A DNA stretch of 64,000 bases from Echinarachnius parma (GCA_037951105.1 JBAMJV010005523.1:108501-172500); one strand, 5' to 3'; positions 36,040 through 48,336 are shown, counted from the stretch's first letter. The notes: generated by a model from the sequence alone, not told the origin. A program made the numbers and translations.

Positions 36040-37010
36040 CATTACAAAAATGAATTGTTCTTATGAGACAATATGAGACAAACTGTATTTAAAAGGGGAT
36101 AACCCCGCTCTATGCCCCAAAGAGAGCTTGCTTTTGATTCATGATGTCTTTGTCTTATAACAAAGAGTAAGAAAGCAGGTGGTGCAATCTCATGCTATGA
36201 ACAGCTTTATGTCTAGACCCCTTTACAAATCCACTCAATCCATTAGAATATAATACCATTAGCCTTTCATATTGCGCTAATATGATCGATCGATGCAAGT
36301 TCACTCAGATCAAACCGTATTTAAAAGGGATAAACCCGCTCCATGCCCTAACAAAAACTTGCATTTGATTCGTGACTATAAAAAACATTTTCAGTTCAGT
36401 TTCAGTTTCAGTTTAGTTTATTTCATTTCCAACACAAATTCAAAAACATAGCATTGTACAAAACAAAACAAAGTTTACATATGTAAAATTTAATTAGCTG
36501 TACAATGAAAACTAGAATCATATATAGTAAAATAATATATTTGGAAATGGAGGGATCCACTAAAAGGCAACGTTGTACATTGTGGACCCCTCGAGTAATA
36601 ATAAAGCAATTAAATCATAATTTATAAACAAGTCAAATAATACTTTACAAACGTACTTTATTTTTAAATTAACAATAAACTGTACATTTGAGTTAAAATT
36701 GCATCCAGTAATTGGGTAACTAAAAACAAATATAAAGGTGGGCCGACAGAGACTTTGACCAGCAGAAATAAACAATACAAAACACCACAACACAAACGTG
36801 CATAGCACAGGATAACTTAGGATGTCAAATGCATAAGATTAAGAAAAGATGTGAAAGTAACATACGTGAAGGTAACATGAAGAGAAAGGATGGTTGGATA
36901 TGGACAGAGACAGAATTGTTGACGCATGCGGGTATAAGCGATATAAGAGCGCTCAATACAAAAGAAAAATAAACAAAGATGGAAGGTAATTTTCGGTGAA
37001 CAGTAACACA
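36040..37010. repeat. Local duplication, left copy
   Basis: Phrases such as AAAGGGATAACCCCGCTC, TCTTATAACAAAGAGTAAG and GGATAACTTAGGATGTCAAA recur in the same order at about 37930-38640. Shorter echoes inside (36065 and 36290) show an older internal duplication. Confidence 0.75.
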
Positions 37011-37341
37011 AACATATAGATGATGACCTTTTGTTGATTAGCATGAAACAGTACTTAGGGAGACCACCATACTTCTCAATGTAATGGGTTTCGTAAGATT
37101 GCAATAATAATAGTTTAATCCTTTTCTTAAACAAATTAAATGAAGTTGCATATTTAATATCATCGTTGAGAGTATTCCACAATTTGGGACCATTATAAAT
37201 AAATGTATTTTGAGCTAACAAAGTTCTTAATAAGGGCAATTGGAATTCTCCCGAATGTCTTAATGGGTACTTATGAACTAATTTTGTTTTCATCAACTCA
37301 ATAACGGTTGTATTCAATGAACAAAGATTACTTAGGTACAC
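36400..37341 (-). pseudogene. Second LINE 3' end with RT C-terminal remnant
   Basis: The frame 37341-36817 starts in the late RT region (ELMKTKLVHKYPLRHSGEF, then FIYNGPKLWNTLNDDIKY and FKKRIKLLLLQSYE) and then runs into noncoding sequence. The element continues to a TTTCAGTTTAG-rich tail near 36400. Catalytic motifs are missing. A different LINE family from 35350-36035. Confidence 0.7.
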
Positions 37342-37585
37342 ATGTGTATTGTATTATATCGTAATTCTAATCAAGAGTATAGAATAGGACAGACCATTTT
37401 TAAAGGAATCTAGTAATTTTGTTCACATATGCAAAAAAAATAATAAAGGCTCGCTAAAAGATCTATTTTTGTGATCCGATATGTCCACTGATTGATGTAT
37501 GGAAGTTTCATGTTAAATGGATGTTGGTCCTTTTGTCACGTATATGAAAGAAATGCGAAATTGTGCGCGCGTATGCGTGCGTGCA

Positions 37586-37636
37586 TGTATGTGTGTGTGT
37601 GGGTGTGGGTGTGGGTGTGTGTGTGTGTGTGTGTTT
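37586..37636. repeat. (GT)n microsatellite
   Basis: GTGTGTGG-type dinucleotide tract between unassigned sequence. Confidence 0.9.
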
Positions 37637-37927
37637 GCGTGAGTGTGTATGTGGTACGAATTCAGAGTTATTCAGCGCACCCCTCGTCACGTTCAATATT
37701 GTACACAAAAGTATTGATCTGAAGTGGTTTGTTCCCGTGTACACATGTTTAAAGTTTATTAAGATGTTAAAACAACTATGAAGGGAGAACCCCGCTTTTA
37801 GCACCAACATTCCTGAATAAAGGTTGTTTACTCATGATTGGTTCCCGGTTAGTATGTTGACTATGATCAAGAACGCTAGTTAGATGGGTGAATTAATTAT
37901 AATTATGCTTACAAACCAGTCCGTGAA

Positions 37928-38640
37928 ACGTCATTACAAAAATGGATTGTTCTTATGAGACAGGATCGATCGATGCAAGTTCACTCGATATCAAACTGTA
38001 TTTAAAAGGGATAACCCCGCTCTATGCCCCAACGAGAGCTTGCCTTTGATTCGTGATGTCTTTGTCTTATAACAAAGAGTAAGTAGGCAGACTGTAGCCT
38101 TTCATATTGCGCTATAATATGATCGATCGATGAAAGTTCACTCAGATCAAACCGTATCTAAAAGGGATAAACCCGCTCCATCCCTTAAAGAAAACTTGCT
38201 TTCGATTCGTGATTATGAAAAACATTATCAGTTCAGTTTAATAATTAATAAACAAGTCAAATTATACTTTACAAACGTACTTTTTTAAATAATTAACAAT
38301 AACATGTACATTTTAGTTAAAATTGCATCAAGTAATTAGGTACTAAAAACAAATAAAAAGGTGGGCCGACAGAGACATCGACGAGCAGAACAAAACAATA
38401 CGAAACACCACAACACAACGTGCATAGCACAGGATAACTTAGGATGTCAAATGCATATGATTAGGAATGAATGAAAATATGTGAAAGTAACATACGTGAA
38501 GGTAACATGAAGAGAAAGGATGGTTGGATATGGACAGAGACGGACGCAAACGGGTATAAGCGATATAAGAGCGCTCAATACAAAAGAAAAACAAACAAAG
38601 ATGGAAGGTAATTTTCGGTGAACAGTAACACAAAAATGAT
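37928..38640. repeat. Local duplication, right copy, with LINE 3' UTR
   Basis: Matches 36040-36400 and 36790-37010 in the same order, including the LINE tail phrases GAAGGTAACATGAAGAGAAA and TGGAAGGTAATTTTCGGTGA, but lacks most of the protein-coding part. Confidence 0.75.
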
Positions 38641-38652
38641 TTGCAACGAATG

Positions 38653-38692
38653 GTCACGTATCACGTATCACGTATCACGTATCACGTTCACG
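38653..38692. repeat. TCACGTA heptamer repeats
   Basis: CACGTATCACGTATCACGTA-type repeat, four to five units, adjoining the 5' end of the retrotransposon below. Confidence 0.8.
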
Positions 38693-38879
38693 TTTTGCGC
38701 TATTTCGTGAAACAGTTAACTCTTATTTACGAAGTGTAGGGCCAACCATTCATTGTTTTCCACGCCGGTAATACACGAATTGTCGCGTTTACCAAAACGT
38801 GACGTGAATGTTTAATCAAGATTTTTAAAATTACAAGCGCTTTTTACTAAGACTAGACAAACATGCAGAAAAGTATGCT

Positions 38880-39265
38880 AAAGATCCACACAAATTAATT
38901 ATTGTGGGTGATTTTAATTCACATAATGTTTTGTGGGGTAGTAAAACAAATGATAGTAATGGAATTTTGATTGAAGAATTTTTGATGAAAAATGATGATT
39001 GTTTTAAATGATGGTTCAGGAACTAGACTAGATCCTTTTACTGGGAAAACATCCTGCCTGGACTTATCGTTAGTGTCAGCACCTCTGGCAAATAAATGTC
39101 AATGGCAAATAAATGTCAATGAAGGTGAACAGACGAAATGTTCTTTTAAAAAAATGGACTGGACTGCTTTCAGTCGAATGTATGAAGAGAAGATGTATGA
39201 AGAGAAGATTACAATTGAAGCTCTATATGATGAGGATGTAAATATCTTTCATGCAAACTTGATAT
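38880..39265 (+). pseudogene. Endonuclease remnant of the I-like element
   Basis: PHKLIIVGDFNSHNVLWGSK is the classic GDFN motif of the APE-type endonuclease. The frame breaks near 38990-39005. It resumes as LNDGSGTRLDPFTGKTSCLD followed by LSLVSAPLA, the late endonuclease motif. The N-terminal half is missing. Confidence 0.8.
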
Positions 39266-39270
39266 AAACG

Positions 39271-40899
39271 TTGTATGATATATTTAGAATATTATTACCT
39301 AGTAATAATAATAAGAAAAGGGGCAACCCAGTCCCATGGTGGACAGAGACTTGTTCCGCCAAAATAAAGGAAATAAATAAATGTAAAAATAAATTGTCGA
39401 AAATGTGGACTCAAGAAAATTTACAAACTTTCAAAGAAAAGAAAGGTGAGGCACAAAGGACAATTCGACAAGCAAAAAGAACTTATTGGCAAGCATATTG
39501 TGCAAAATTGAATAGATTTACATCCATGTCTCAATTATGGCAGTTTATTCGCCTTTTGAGTGGAATTCCAAAGAAATCTATGCACAATTTTCAAGCGATT
39601 GTGTTAGACGATAAAGAAAAAGCAAATGAGTTAGGAAATTATTTTGTAAAGATTGGAAAAAAAGGATAAGAGTAAAGATAATTCTAAAGTAGATGGGGAA
39701 TTTAAAGAAATAGTAAATTATTTAAATGAGGAGATGGATCAAAATATTGAGTTGACAATAAATGAACCCTTTAAGATATTTGAATTAGAAAATATTTTAC
39801 AATTGAAAAATGCCTCGGCCCCTGGCAACGACGGTATCACGTATGAGATATACCAACACTTACCAGGAAAGGCCAAGCATGTGATATTAGATTTATACAA
39901 TCTAATATGGAAAATATTCCTATCCAATGTAAGCACGCTATTTTAATTCCAGTTTTAAAATATGAAAAGAATCCACAAGAAGTATCCTCTTCCCGACCAA
40001 TAACACTATTATCGTGCTTTATTAAAATATTAGAAGGCTTGGTAAAGGAAAGGTTGAATTATTATATTGAGAAACACTCTCTATATTCCCCCATTCAGAG
40101 TGGTTTTCGAAAACGCCGAAGTACAATTGATAATATTGTTCATTTAGAAAATGAAATACAAAAACATTTACGTGTTGGAGTGAAAACTATGGCAGTTTTC
40201 ATAGACTTGCAAAAGGATTATGATACAATATGGATAAAAGGACTCATTGTTAAATTAAACAAGTTGGGTCTCAAAGGAAATGTATTGAAGTTTTTAGTAA
40301 ATTATTTGCTTCAAAAATCTTTCCAAGTTCAACTTGGGAAAGAAAAATGTGAAGTAAAATACTTAGTGAATAGTCTTCCCCAGGGAAACATCCTAAGTCC
40401 TCTATTGTTTAAAGTAATGCTTAGTGATATTCCACAATCGCCTGAAATACACCATTTAATATACGCAGACGATTGCGTTATTTGGAAATCGGGGAATGAT
40501 ATAAGAACAAATATGAAAATAATGCAAGATTATATAAATGAATTATATGATTGGTTAATTTCTTGGGGATTGCATATATCTCAAGATAAAACAGTACCTA
40601 TACTGTTTTCAAATTGTGGGAAAGATGAAGGCCTAACATTATATTTGAAAGGGAAACTATTAATCCCTCAAAAGGAATATAAATATTTAGGCGTCATATT
40701 TGATAAAAGATTAACATGGAGACCACACCTGGAGGATGTGGTCAAACGGTGTAAAAAAAAGATAACTGTGATTAAAAGTTTGGCCCATGCAAAATGGTGT
40801 GGAGACTCTCGGGAATTATTGATGGTATACAAATCTGTAATACTATCAGTTATTGACTACATGCGTGCTAAGCATACGACTCCGCTGCAACAAGTGTAA
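39271..40899 (+). pseudogene. Linker and reverse transcriptase of the I-like element
   Basis: The linker has the PWWTETC motif and Lys-rich helices. The RT region has SAPGNDGITYEIYQ, RPITLLSCFIKILEGLV, SGFRKRRSTIDNIVHLEN, FIDLQKDYDTIW (catalytic Asp region A), LPQGNILSPLLF and YADDCVIW (catalytic YADD, about 40459). It ends with YKYLGVIFDKRLTWRPHLED. Frameshifts fall near 39660 and 39905. The RT core itself is open across 330 codons. Confidence 0.85.
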
Positions 40900-41252
40900 A
40901 AAATAAAGTTAACTCTGTGCAATACCAATCTGTATTGGTATGTGCAGGAGCTCAGAAGGGAACTTCCCTTAGAACACTGCAGGTTGAATTAGGGGAAATG
41001 CCCCTTGACCTGCGGCGAGAAATGATGAGTTTGAAATTATGGAACAACACATGTATCATTTGGAGAAAGAGCGTATAAATTGGAAAAACAATTTAAATAT
41101 GAAATGGAAGTAATAAGTCCTTTGGAGATGCCTTTCTGGCAAATGGCTTTACCCTCTGTATCAACGGAGTTGACAGAGACAATAAGTAAAAATGATAATC
41201 GATTACATCAAAAACAAGCAGCTTTAGAAATAATAAACACAAAATGTGTCGT
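40900..41252 (+). pseudogene. Region between RT and RNase H of the I-like element
   Basis: Broken frames continue the element (ALQYQSVLVCAGAQKGTSLR-like, then PLEMPFWQMALPSVSTELTE) up to the nested insertion at 41253. Confidence 0.55.
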
Positions 41253-41870
41253 AAATACCGGCGTAATCGCCGCAGACTTTTTCCTCGAAAAAACCCTGCA
41301 AAGTCGGGGTGCGGCGTGTACGCGGAGATAGTCAAAATGTTACTCTTGACTGGCCTCAAAACAACACATTTCAGCAGGTGTGGGACTATTGGTTGTATTG
41401 CACTGTATTGTATTGCGTGATAAAACATTATATAGCCAAATTGTCTACGTTTACCCTGGCCTAGAATGGTTTCTCACTTTTTTTTGCTGATATTTGCGAA
41501 ATCTGATATGTTTTTAACTTCAAAGTTACGAAACAAATCCACACTGCCAGCGCCGCGCTCGTCTAGCTGTCATCGATCTAGCTACGTGCGTTATGAATGT
41601 ATTGCATTTGCACGTACATACATCACAGTACCTGGTTCTTTGTAGTACAGTGCAGTACAGTAGGGTTAAATTTCACGCGCCGCCGATTTCATGCTAAAAT
41701 TTGGCACATTTTCCCAGCCGATGTTCTGGTTTCCCGCCGTTATTCCCGCTTTTTTTGTCACCAGTTTTCCTAGCGCACTTTTCTCCCACATTTTTTTTTT
41801 CTTTCAATTTCAATGCCCAAAGTCGGCATGCGGCGTTTACGCGGATGCGGCGATTGCGCCGGTATTTACG
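41253..41870. mobile_element. Nested inverted-repeat element inside the retrotransposon
   Basis: GTAAATACCGGCGTAATCGC at the left and GCGATTGCGCCGGTATTTAC at the right are inverse copies. The pairing continues through CGCAGACTTT and AAAGTCGGCATGCGGCG in diverged form. The sequence between shows no open frame of note. It splits the coding sequence just before the RNase H domain. The target duplication was not resolved. Confidence 0.75.
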
Positions 41871-42424
41871 GAAATCACTTGTCTATTTTTACTGATGGAT
41901 CCAAATCCCCAGAATCAGGAAGAGCAGCTGCTGCCTTTTATGTTTCTTATTATAATTATTCTCAGTCAAAGAGATTACAAGACAATACCTCATCATATAG
42001 AGCAGAAATGGCTGCCATTGCACTTGCTCTTGAATGGTTATGTCAACTCCCTAGCCTTCACACAGGAGTTGTGGTATGTAGTGATTCTTTAAGTTCACTA
42101 CAGTCCATAACAAATGGAATAAATAAAGAAGATACATTTGTATATGAAATATTGGTATTATGCACTCACTTGAATTTACAAGGAATTGTGGTGAATATTG
42201 AGTGGATACCGAGTCATTGTGGAGTTAAAGACAATGAAATGGTTGATAGAGAAGCAAAAAATGGCTTGAAGAAAAAAAAAAAGATTTTTAATAAATTAAG
42301 TAGAAGTGAAATAAATTGTATGATTAAACAAAAGTATTATATTAAATGGCAACACAGATGGGAGGACACTGAATCTCCCTTGAAAAATATTCAAAATAAT
42401 GTAACTCAGACATACTGTTGTTAA
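41871..42424 (+). pseudogene. RNase H domain of the I-like element
   Basis: LSIFTDGSKSPESGRAAAAF holds the first catalytic Asp. SSYRAEMAAIALALEWL holds the Glu, VVVCSDSLSSLQSI the second Asp, and the IEWIPSHCGVKDNEMVDREA region the last His and Asp. All key residues are present, so the fold is intact even though the element is not. Confidence 0.85.
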
Positions 42425-42721
42425 TTGAATAATATAACATTTGCATCTATATTGCACCGTTTACGGATGGGAAATATTGGTTTAAATATTAATTTAGTAG
42501 TAATAAATAAGCATGAAACTGGATTATGTTCACATTGTGGGTTGTTAGAAACTTTAGAACATTTTTTATGCCATTGCCCTCAATATTTAATTGAGCGAGC
42601 AATGTTGATGTGTGAATGTGGAATTACACATCAAGATCATATTGTATTTTTGTTAAAATCTGAAGTTTTAGCTCACCAAAGAGCATTGATAGATTATGTC
42701 ATTAGGACAAATATATTTTGA
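42425..42721 (+). pseudogene. Cys/His C-terminus of the I-like element
   Basis: FASILHRLRMGNIGLN, then CSHCGLLETLEHFLCHCP, a CXXC...H...C zinc-knuckle-like arrangement common at the end of I-clade and Jockey-clade elements. Followed by ATTGATTGATTGAT, the likely template tail. Confidence 0.75.
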
Positions 42722-42735
42722 TTGATTGATTGATA

Positions 42736-43990
42736 ATAATTTTGTATGTAGTATTTAATTTTGCACACGCACCTTTGAAAGGCCAATCTGTTTGCTCTTG
42801 TATTGTATTAATTAAATATTATATGAATATAAATATTTTGTTATGCATGTTGGAAATTCGGTTATGAGAAGAAAAAAAATATGGCATTGACCTGCCTTGT
42901 CTGTGTATCGGAGGGGCCTAGGCTATTAAAGCTGAGAAGTCTGCTCGACGTACGGAGCCGGATTGGCCAGATGATACCTAGACAGCGGACAAGGAAAAGA
43001 GATTGATTCCCCACATTTATATATTCTCAATATAATTTAATTTTGGTCTTGTTTATGAGGAAAACAAAATGAAACGTGTATATAAAAAGATACATATTAT
43101 ATATAATTTTAAAAGGAGCAATTAGTTTGAGTTGAAATAAATAAGACAAAAGAAAGAAGGAAATAAAAAAGATTGGCGTAAATATTCAAAATGAATGAAG
43201 AACGCCAATAAACCTAAAACAACAACAACAACAACGGCTTTGAGGGCTGGTAAGACGGCATCATGTGACAGGGGAGTGATCAGCGTTGCCAATTACATTT
43301 GAACAGGGGTGCGATCGCCCAATTATACTCAAGCCATGGAGCTGTATTTAGGACATCTATGCAGCTCTTGTGGCTCAAGCCTCACTAATTTTTCTTCATG
43401 TCTTGAAGATTTGTTAAAAACTATTATTTATATTTTGTTTTGAAAAGGAAATCAACAAAATAAATGTATACTTATATATTATTGATAATATAAATGCATC
43501 AACATATAAAGAAAGAAACGTAGGTGGCGACAATAGTCATATTATTGACTAAACGCCAAAAAAGAACTAAATTACAACAACAACGGGTTAAAAATGGTCG
43601 ACGAAAATGCCGAAACCCCTTCAAGTCATATTTTCAATCATTATGTTTATGATATTCCTGTGCATAATTCAGAGTAATCTGAGACGATATTATGTATTTT
43701 TGTGATTTAGTAAATGTACAACCATACCATTTGCATTATTTGTCTTGTTATTATAATAATTCTAAAGACGTGTCACGGGTGTCGTGCGTGAATTTTGACA
43801 AATGTAGCTGAACGCTACTATACGCAGCGGACTATTCACTCCGCATATTACAACAGAAGTGGCTACGATCGTAGTCTCCGCGTGGTCGTTAACGGCGTTG
43901 TATGTGCATGCATACATGTGAAAGTGAGTGAGTGGGTGAGTTCAATTTCAATTTCAAGAACATTGATTTAGAATTCACACTGCATTTGTA
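42736..43990 (+). other. Retroelement tails and unassigned sequence
   Basis: Two A/C-rich tails follow stem-loops: GGCGTAAATATTC...GAACGCCAATAA near 43174-43218, and GGCGACAATAGTC...GACTAAACGCC near 43524-43558. Each ends in AACAACAAC-type sequence. No gene seen. Confidence 0.5.
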
Positions 43991-44019
43991 CACGTTGATA
44001 CAGCGGCGTCGGGATTTTT

Positions 44020-44320
44020 TCAAGGGGGGGGGGGGTATTTCTTCAGCCAAATTTCTGTAAGCGGAGGGGGGGGGGGGGGGGAGGTGTCCGTTGAACTTTT
44101 TCGAAGCCGAGACCAAGAATGTTCAACATTTTCGAGGCCGAGACCAGAATTCTTCGCAATTTTCGAGGCCGAGACCATCGGTAATGATAGTCGCGACCGC
44201 TAAAATGTGGTCTTGACCAGCTACAAATTGTAAACAGTCATTTTGTGGTCAAGGGGGGGGGGGGGGGGGGGGGGGGTTAAACCCCCCCCCCCCCCCCCAC
44301 CCCCCCCCCCCCCCCCCCGG
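44020..44320. repeat. Poly-G and poly-C cluster
   Basis: G runs at about 44024-44035, 44067-44081 and 44248-44276, then long C runs at 44282-44318. The last pair can fold as a G/C hairpin. Between the runs are repeated TCGAGGCCGAGACCA words. This is a likely mobile repeat and a likely assembly weak point. Confidence 0.7.
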
Positions 44321-44577
44321 GTACGCCTATGCATTGATATACAAATTTATCATAACTTTAACATTCAACAAAATAATATAATTGGCAAGTGAATCCAAGG
44401 AAAAGGGGAAGCATACAATGCTTGTGTACTATTTCCTTATTACCGACAAGAAAACAAGACAAAACAAGAACACAATATAGATACAAATGAATTATAAAGA
44501 TATACAAGATTCAGCAGAATAAGTCATAAGAGTTAATAAAACAATGATTTAATTAAATAATCTATAATCATCTATCA

Positions 44578-44593
44578 ATCAATCATTCAATCT

Positions 44594-44663
<70 letters not shown>

Positions 44664-44706
44664 TAATCAATCAATCAATCAATCAATTATCATTCAATCA
44701 ATCCAT
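44578..44706. repeat. (AATC)n microsatellite
   Basis: About 25 units of AATC/ATCA with a few changes; the reverse complement of the unit at 32821. Confidence 0.95.
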
Positions 44707-44850
44707 CAATTAAATCAATTAAATCATATGACATCCGAACTAGCTACTTGTAGTTGGTATAGGTAGGACTGGTTCTTGGTTGAATTTAAACCGAGAATTA
44801 GTCTCTCCTCAAAGGACAATTTACATTATTTTTTTTTTTTTTTTTTTTAG

Positions 44851-45135
44851 AGATCCTCAACAACTATTAAAAAAACGCTTTTGAAATTTTTTGAAAAAGT
44901 GAAAGCATTTTTGTTTTTTTTGAAAAAATCATCTTATTATTTGTGCCCCAAATACTTATAAGATCAAGCATATTTATTGATATTTCAGCCGTTTCTGGGT
45001 CGTTTTGACCAAATAAAGTTTATTCTGCCATTAAAATTGCATGTTCTTTCAAATTCGACACTCAGTTTTTCATTACCTCACAAAATTTTTTGATGTACAG
45101 CGCCCTCTCTACCAAAAGTAAACTCCCCCTTTAAA
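44851..45135. mobile_element. 5'-truncated TTAA MITE, family i
   Basis: It follows the family i body in reverse and ends CCAAAAGTAAACTCCCCCTTTAA. The other end is replaced by a T homopolymer. Confidence 0.7.
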
Positions 45136-45152
45136 TGAAATAAGAGATTGAA

Positions 45153-45872
45153 GGGCCGGTCACATTTACGGTAGTGGACGTAGTTTAACGTAGTGGAGGT
45201 TAACGTAGTCGAAGTTAGTTGAACGTACCGGCATCCGTACCGTACCGTACCATAGTTGTCCGTGATGCTAACTTGGTATTAACCATGTTAACTCGGGGGA
45301 GCCGTGATCTTCGATTTAATTTTTGAACATGTTCAAAAGAGCGGTACGTTAAAGGCATCCGTAATGCTAACGTACTAAACCGAAGTCTAACGTAGTCTAA
45401 CGTACTTCGTTACGTACTTAAACGTACCCTAGCGTACTCTAACGTACTTTACCGTGCACAAAACCAGCATCGGCACTCTTGGTCTAGACATGTTTAAGCA
45501 AACAAATTAGACAACTTTCACAGAACTGCTATGTTTGAAAAACAAGCGCACAATGGTCGTACCACACCGCGGGCTGGCTGCATACTCCGTGCGGAGTTGT
45601 TAAAAATACCGTAGTGATGTTCTCGAGCGTAGTCTAGCGTAGTGGCTTCCGTAGTCACTCCGTACCTGTCCGTGAGCGAGCTGCACCCGCATTACCGAAG
45701 TATAGCGTAGTCTAGCGTAGTTTATCGTACATGAACATACTTATCTGTACTCTTCTGTGGCTCATCACCGTACCTTAACGTAGTTCAACGTAGTTTAACC
45801 TAGTTTAACGTACTAACACCACGTCTGACCCCTACGGATCACTACGTCCACTACCGTAAATGTGACCGGCCC
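45153..45872. mobile_element. 720-bp foldback element (AACGTAGT family)
   Basis: GGGCCGGTCACATTTACGGT at the left and ACCGTAAATGTGACCGGCCC at the right are exact inverse copies. The inside is built of diverged AACGTAGT/ACTACGTT words, like the other GGGCC-ended foldbacks at 5135 and 27466. No open frame. Confidence 0.85.
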
Positions 45873-46663
45873 TTCAGAGTGGTGAGATACATTTATTGGG
45901 TTGGCAGGCAGTTCATTTAGAATGAAAACATGAAACACTTTTTATGTTATGGTTAATTATTTTATACTTATGTCACGATCAGGTGGGGAAATACCAACTT
46001 TGGAAACAAAATAATTAACAAATATATTTCCAGATGAGGAAAAGGAAATAGCTATTAAAATTGAAAAGATAGGATTACATTTTCAAAGAGTGGGAGCAGC
46101 TTAGTTTTAACTAAGATTTATCTCTGTCCACCGTGAGATTATTATATGCAATTTTATCTTGCAGCCTGGTTTAAATACAAAATTATTGGTATTATGTTTC
46201 TTCTTTTTTTTAAATAGAATATGTGAGCAGATTTTCACGGAGTGAGTAGTGTTTGAAGTGTGTGCGTGGGGTGGGTGGGTGTGTTGGGGTTATTTGTGAT
46301 GGGGGAGCACAGTTTTGTTCCAGGTATCATCAAAATTACCTCCGGTTTGTGTTTTGTCCTTTGCCTTAAGTTTAACAGAGTAGAGTGAAATATAACTGAG
46401 CCATGAATTTTGTTTATGTAGTGTAGGTTTACTCTTCGTACAGTTGTATCGTAATTAGTTCGTTTAATTATGTCTATGTTTAAGAAATTCATATTAAATA
46501 TGATGTTTTTTAGGCTCGAGTGTAAATCTCTGTAAATCTATTTGAAGGAATAAAACACGATATATACATAGAAAGTGTGTAATGTTTGTATTTATTTTCA
46601 TGGCTAGGGATATGAGACATGTTTGGAGCACAATGTGCAGTTATGTGCAGTCACACAGTTATT

Positions 46664-47375
46664 ATAATTACAGTTATTATGTTAACTGTTGGTGGAGGGA
46701 ATATCACGGAATGTTCCATCCGAGGGATTTTAAATGCTATTGAGGGAAGATTATAAGTCCCGAGACGAAGTCGAGGGACTTATTTTCTTCACGAAATAGC
46801 ATTTTAAATCCCGAGGGAACATTCTGTGATTTTCCCCGACAACAAAGTTAACAGCTGTTATATCATCTGGCTAAATCCGCGGGCCTATACAAATTCATGC
46901 ATTTGAAAATGAAATCAGTCAAAAACAACATAGTATACGGTACATGTAGATTATACGTGTACCTTTGGTTCTCATTGTGACGTTATAATATAATGCAATC
47001 TCTTAGGCAGCGCGCGCCCGCGCGCCAGAGGGTGTCATAACTCTCTGGCCATGGTGTCATTATACAGTTGTTAACTGGTGGTGGAGGGAACTGGGAACAT
47101 CACGGAATGTTCCATCCGAGGGATTTTAAATGCTATTGAGGGAAGAGTAAATAAGTCCCGAGACGTAGTCGATGGACTTATTTTCTTCACGAAATAGCAT
47201 TTAAAATCCCGAGGATTGGAACATTTCATGATTTTCCCGACGACAAAGTTAACAACTGTTATATCATCTGGCTAAATACGGGGGCTATATTCACATTCAT
47301 GCATTGAAACCGAAATCAGTCAAAAACAACATACGGTATACGTGTACCTTTGGTTCTCATTGTGACGTCATAATA
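46664..47375. repeat. Two copies of a palindromic unit
   Basis: Copies at about 46664-46995 and 47062-47372. Each folds: GGAATGTTCCATCCGAGGGA and ATTTTAAATGCTATT pair with AAATAGCATTTTAAATCCCG and GAGGGAACATT. Outer GTTAACTG/CAGTTAAC words are also inverted. It is probably a fold-back MITE duplicated with its flank. Noncoding. Confidence 0.7.
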
Positions 47376-47417
47376 CAATTTATAGGCTGTACATACAAAA
47401 GCTGTCCTCAACAAAAG

Positions 47418-47778
47418 AGGAAGAGGGCGCCCTACAGAAACAACAAAATATATTTTTAGAATGTGAATGAGATGTTTGGTTAAAATAATCTTTCTATAGA
47501 GAGATCATCCAAAACAATTTTAAAACCATTTTGGTATTATATAAAAAAATGTGTGGAGTATTTAACAAAACAAAATAAATTATAGAATAAAAGTGAGTCC
47601 AAAACATTTCAATCGGATATATATATTTATAGATATTCAACCGATTTTGATCAACAAAATTAATTTCGTCTTAAAATGATTCGTTTTGAGGGTTAATATT
47701 ACACTTAGTTTTGTATTACCTCACAAAAGAAACATTTCGTGAATCGTCCTTTCAACCAAAACTGAAGTATCTCTTTAA
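47418..47778. mobile_element. TTAA MITE, family ii-like, reverse orientation
   Basis: Contains the GGGCGCCCT core near 47427 and ends CAACCAAAACTGAAGTATCTCTTTAA. The left end is degraded. Confidence 0.6.
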
Positions 47779-47859
47779 CTGTATAGCAAGTACTCTCACA
47801 GTTATTGTACATCTAATTTTGTTAGGCAAGAAGCGGGGATAGAGATATAATACCCCTGA

Positions 47860-48330
47860 TTAGGCTTTATATACGTGGAAAGGGGCAAGCGGGGGATGAG
47901 TTCCTTATTGGGATACATTTGTTTATTAATTCCTCTTCCCCATTGGGAAGGGGGGGGGGGGGGGGCTGAGGGGGATTGGAATCCCGCAAAGGGTATAACT
48001 CAGGTCCCCGGCCTCCCCCTCCCCATACCTTAGCTTTACAACTCGACATAACCTGAGTCAATACATTCAATACATATCTCAGAACAATTAAATGATACAC
48101 GGGGTAGACTTGATATTTCAAATCGAGCGAACGTAGACAATCATCATTTTATTATATATGTCAATTTTGATTTCAATTCCATCACATTTTATTTTTGCAA
48201 TAAAATAAACATCATCAAAATAATACAATCATGAACATGGTTACTACAACAAATAAAAACACCTCTACAGAATAGCCTAAATTAAACGGAATGGCATACT
48301 TCCCATACAAAGGGGGCGGGGAGACAGGAT
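47860..48330. other. Unassigned sequence with poly-G run
   Basis: A G homopolymer at about 47948-47964 lies between short inverted phrases. No exon was recognised. Confidence 0.45.
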
Positions 48331-48336
48331 TAACTA

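Larger units (their letters stand above)
38868..42735 (+). mobile_element. Non-LTR retrotransposon with RNase H (I-like clade), 5'-truncated and decayed
   Basis: In order it has an endonuclease C-terminal half (38880-39250), a linker (39271-39660), reverse transcriptase (about 39790-40900), an RNase H domain (41870-42260), a Cys/His C-terminus (42425-42720) and a TTGATTGATTGAT tail. The EN-RT-RNase H-Cys/His order is that of the I group (I, Nimb and relatives). Several shifts and stops separate the pieces, the ORF1 region is absent, and a separate element of about 620 bp interrupts it at 41253-41870. It is probably inactive. Confidence 0.85.

Noticed and set aside
46235-46492. 85-codon minus-strand frame
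   Set aside because: Ends in a Thr/Pro run from GTGGGT repeats; no splice context or family resemblance.
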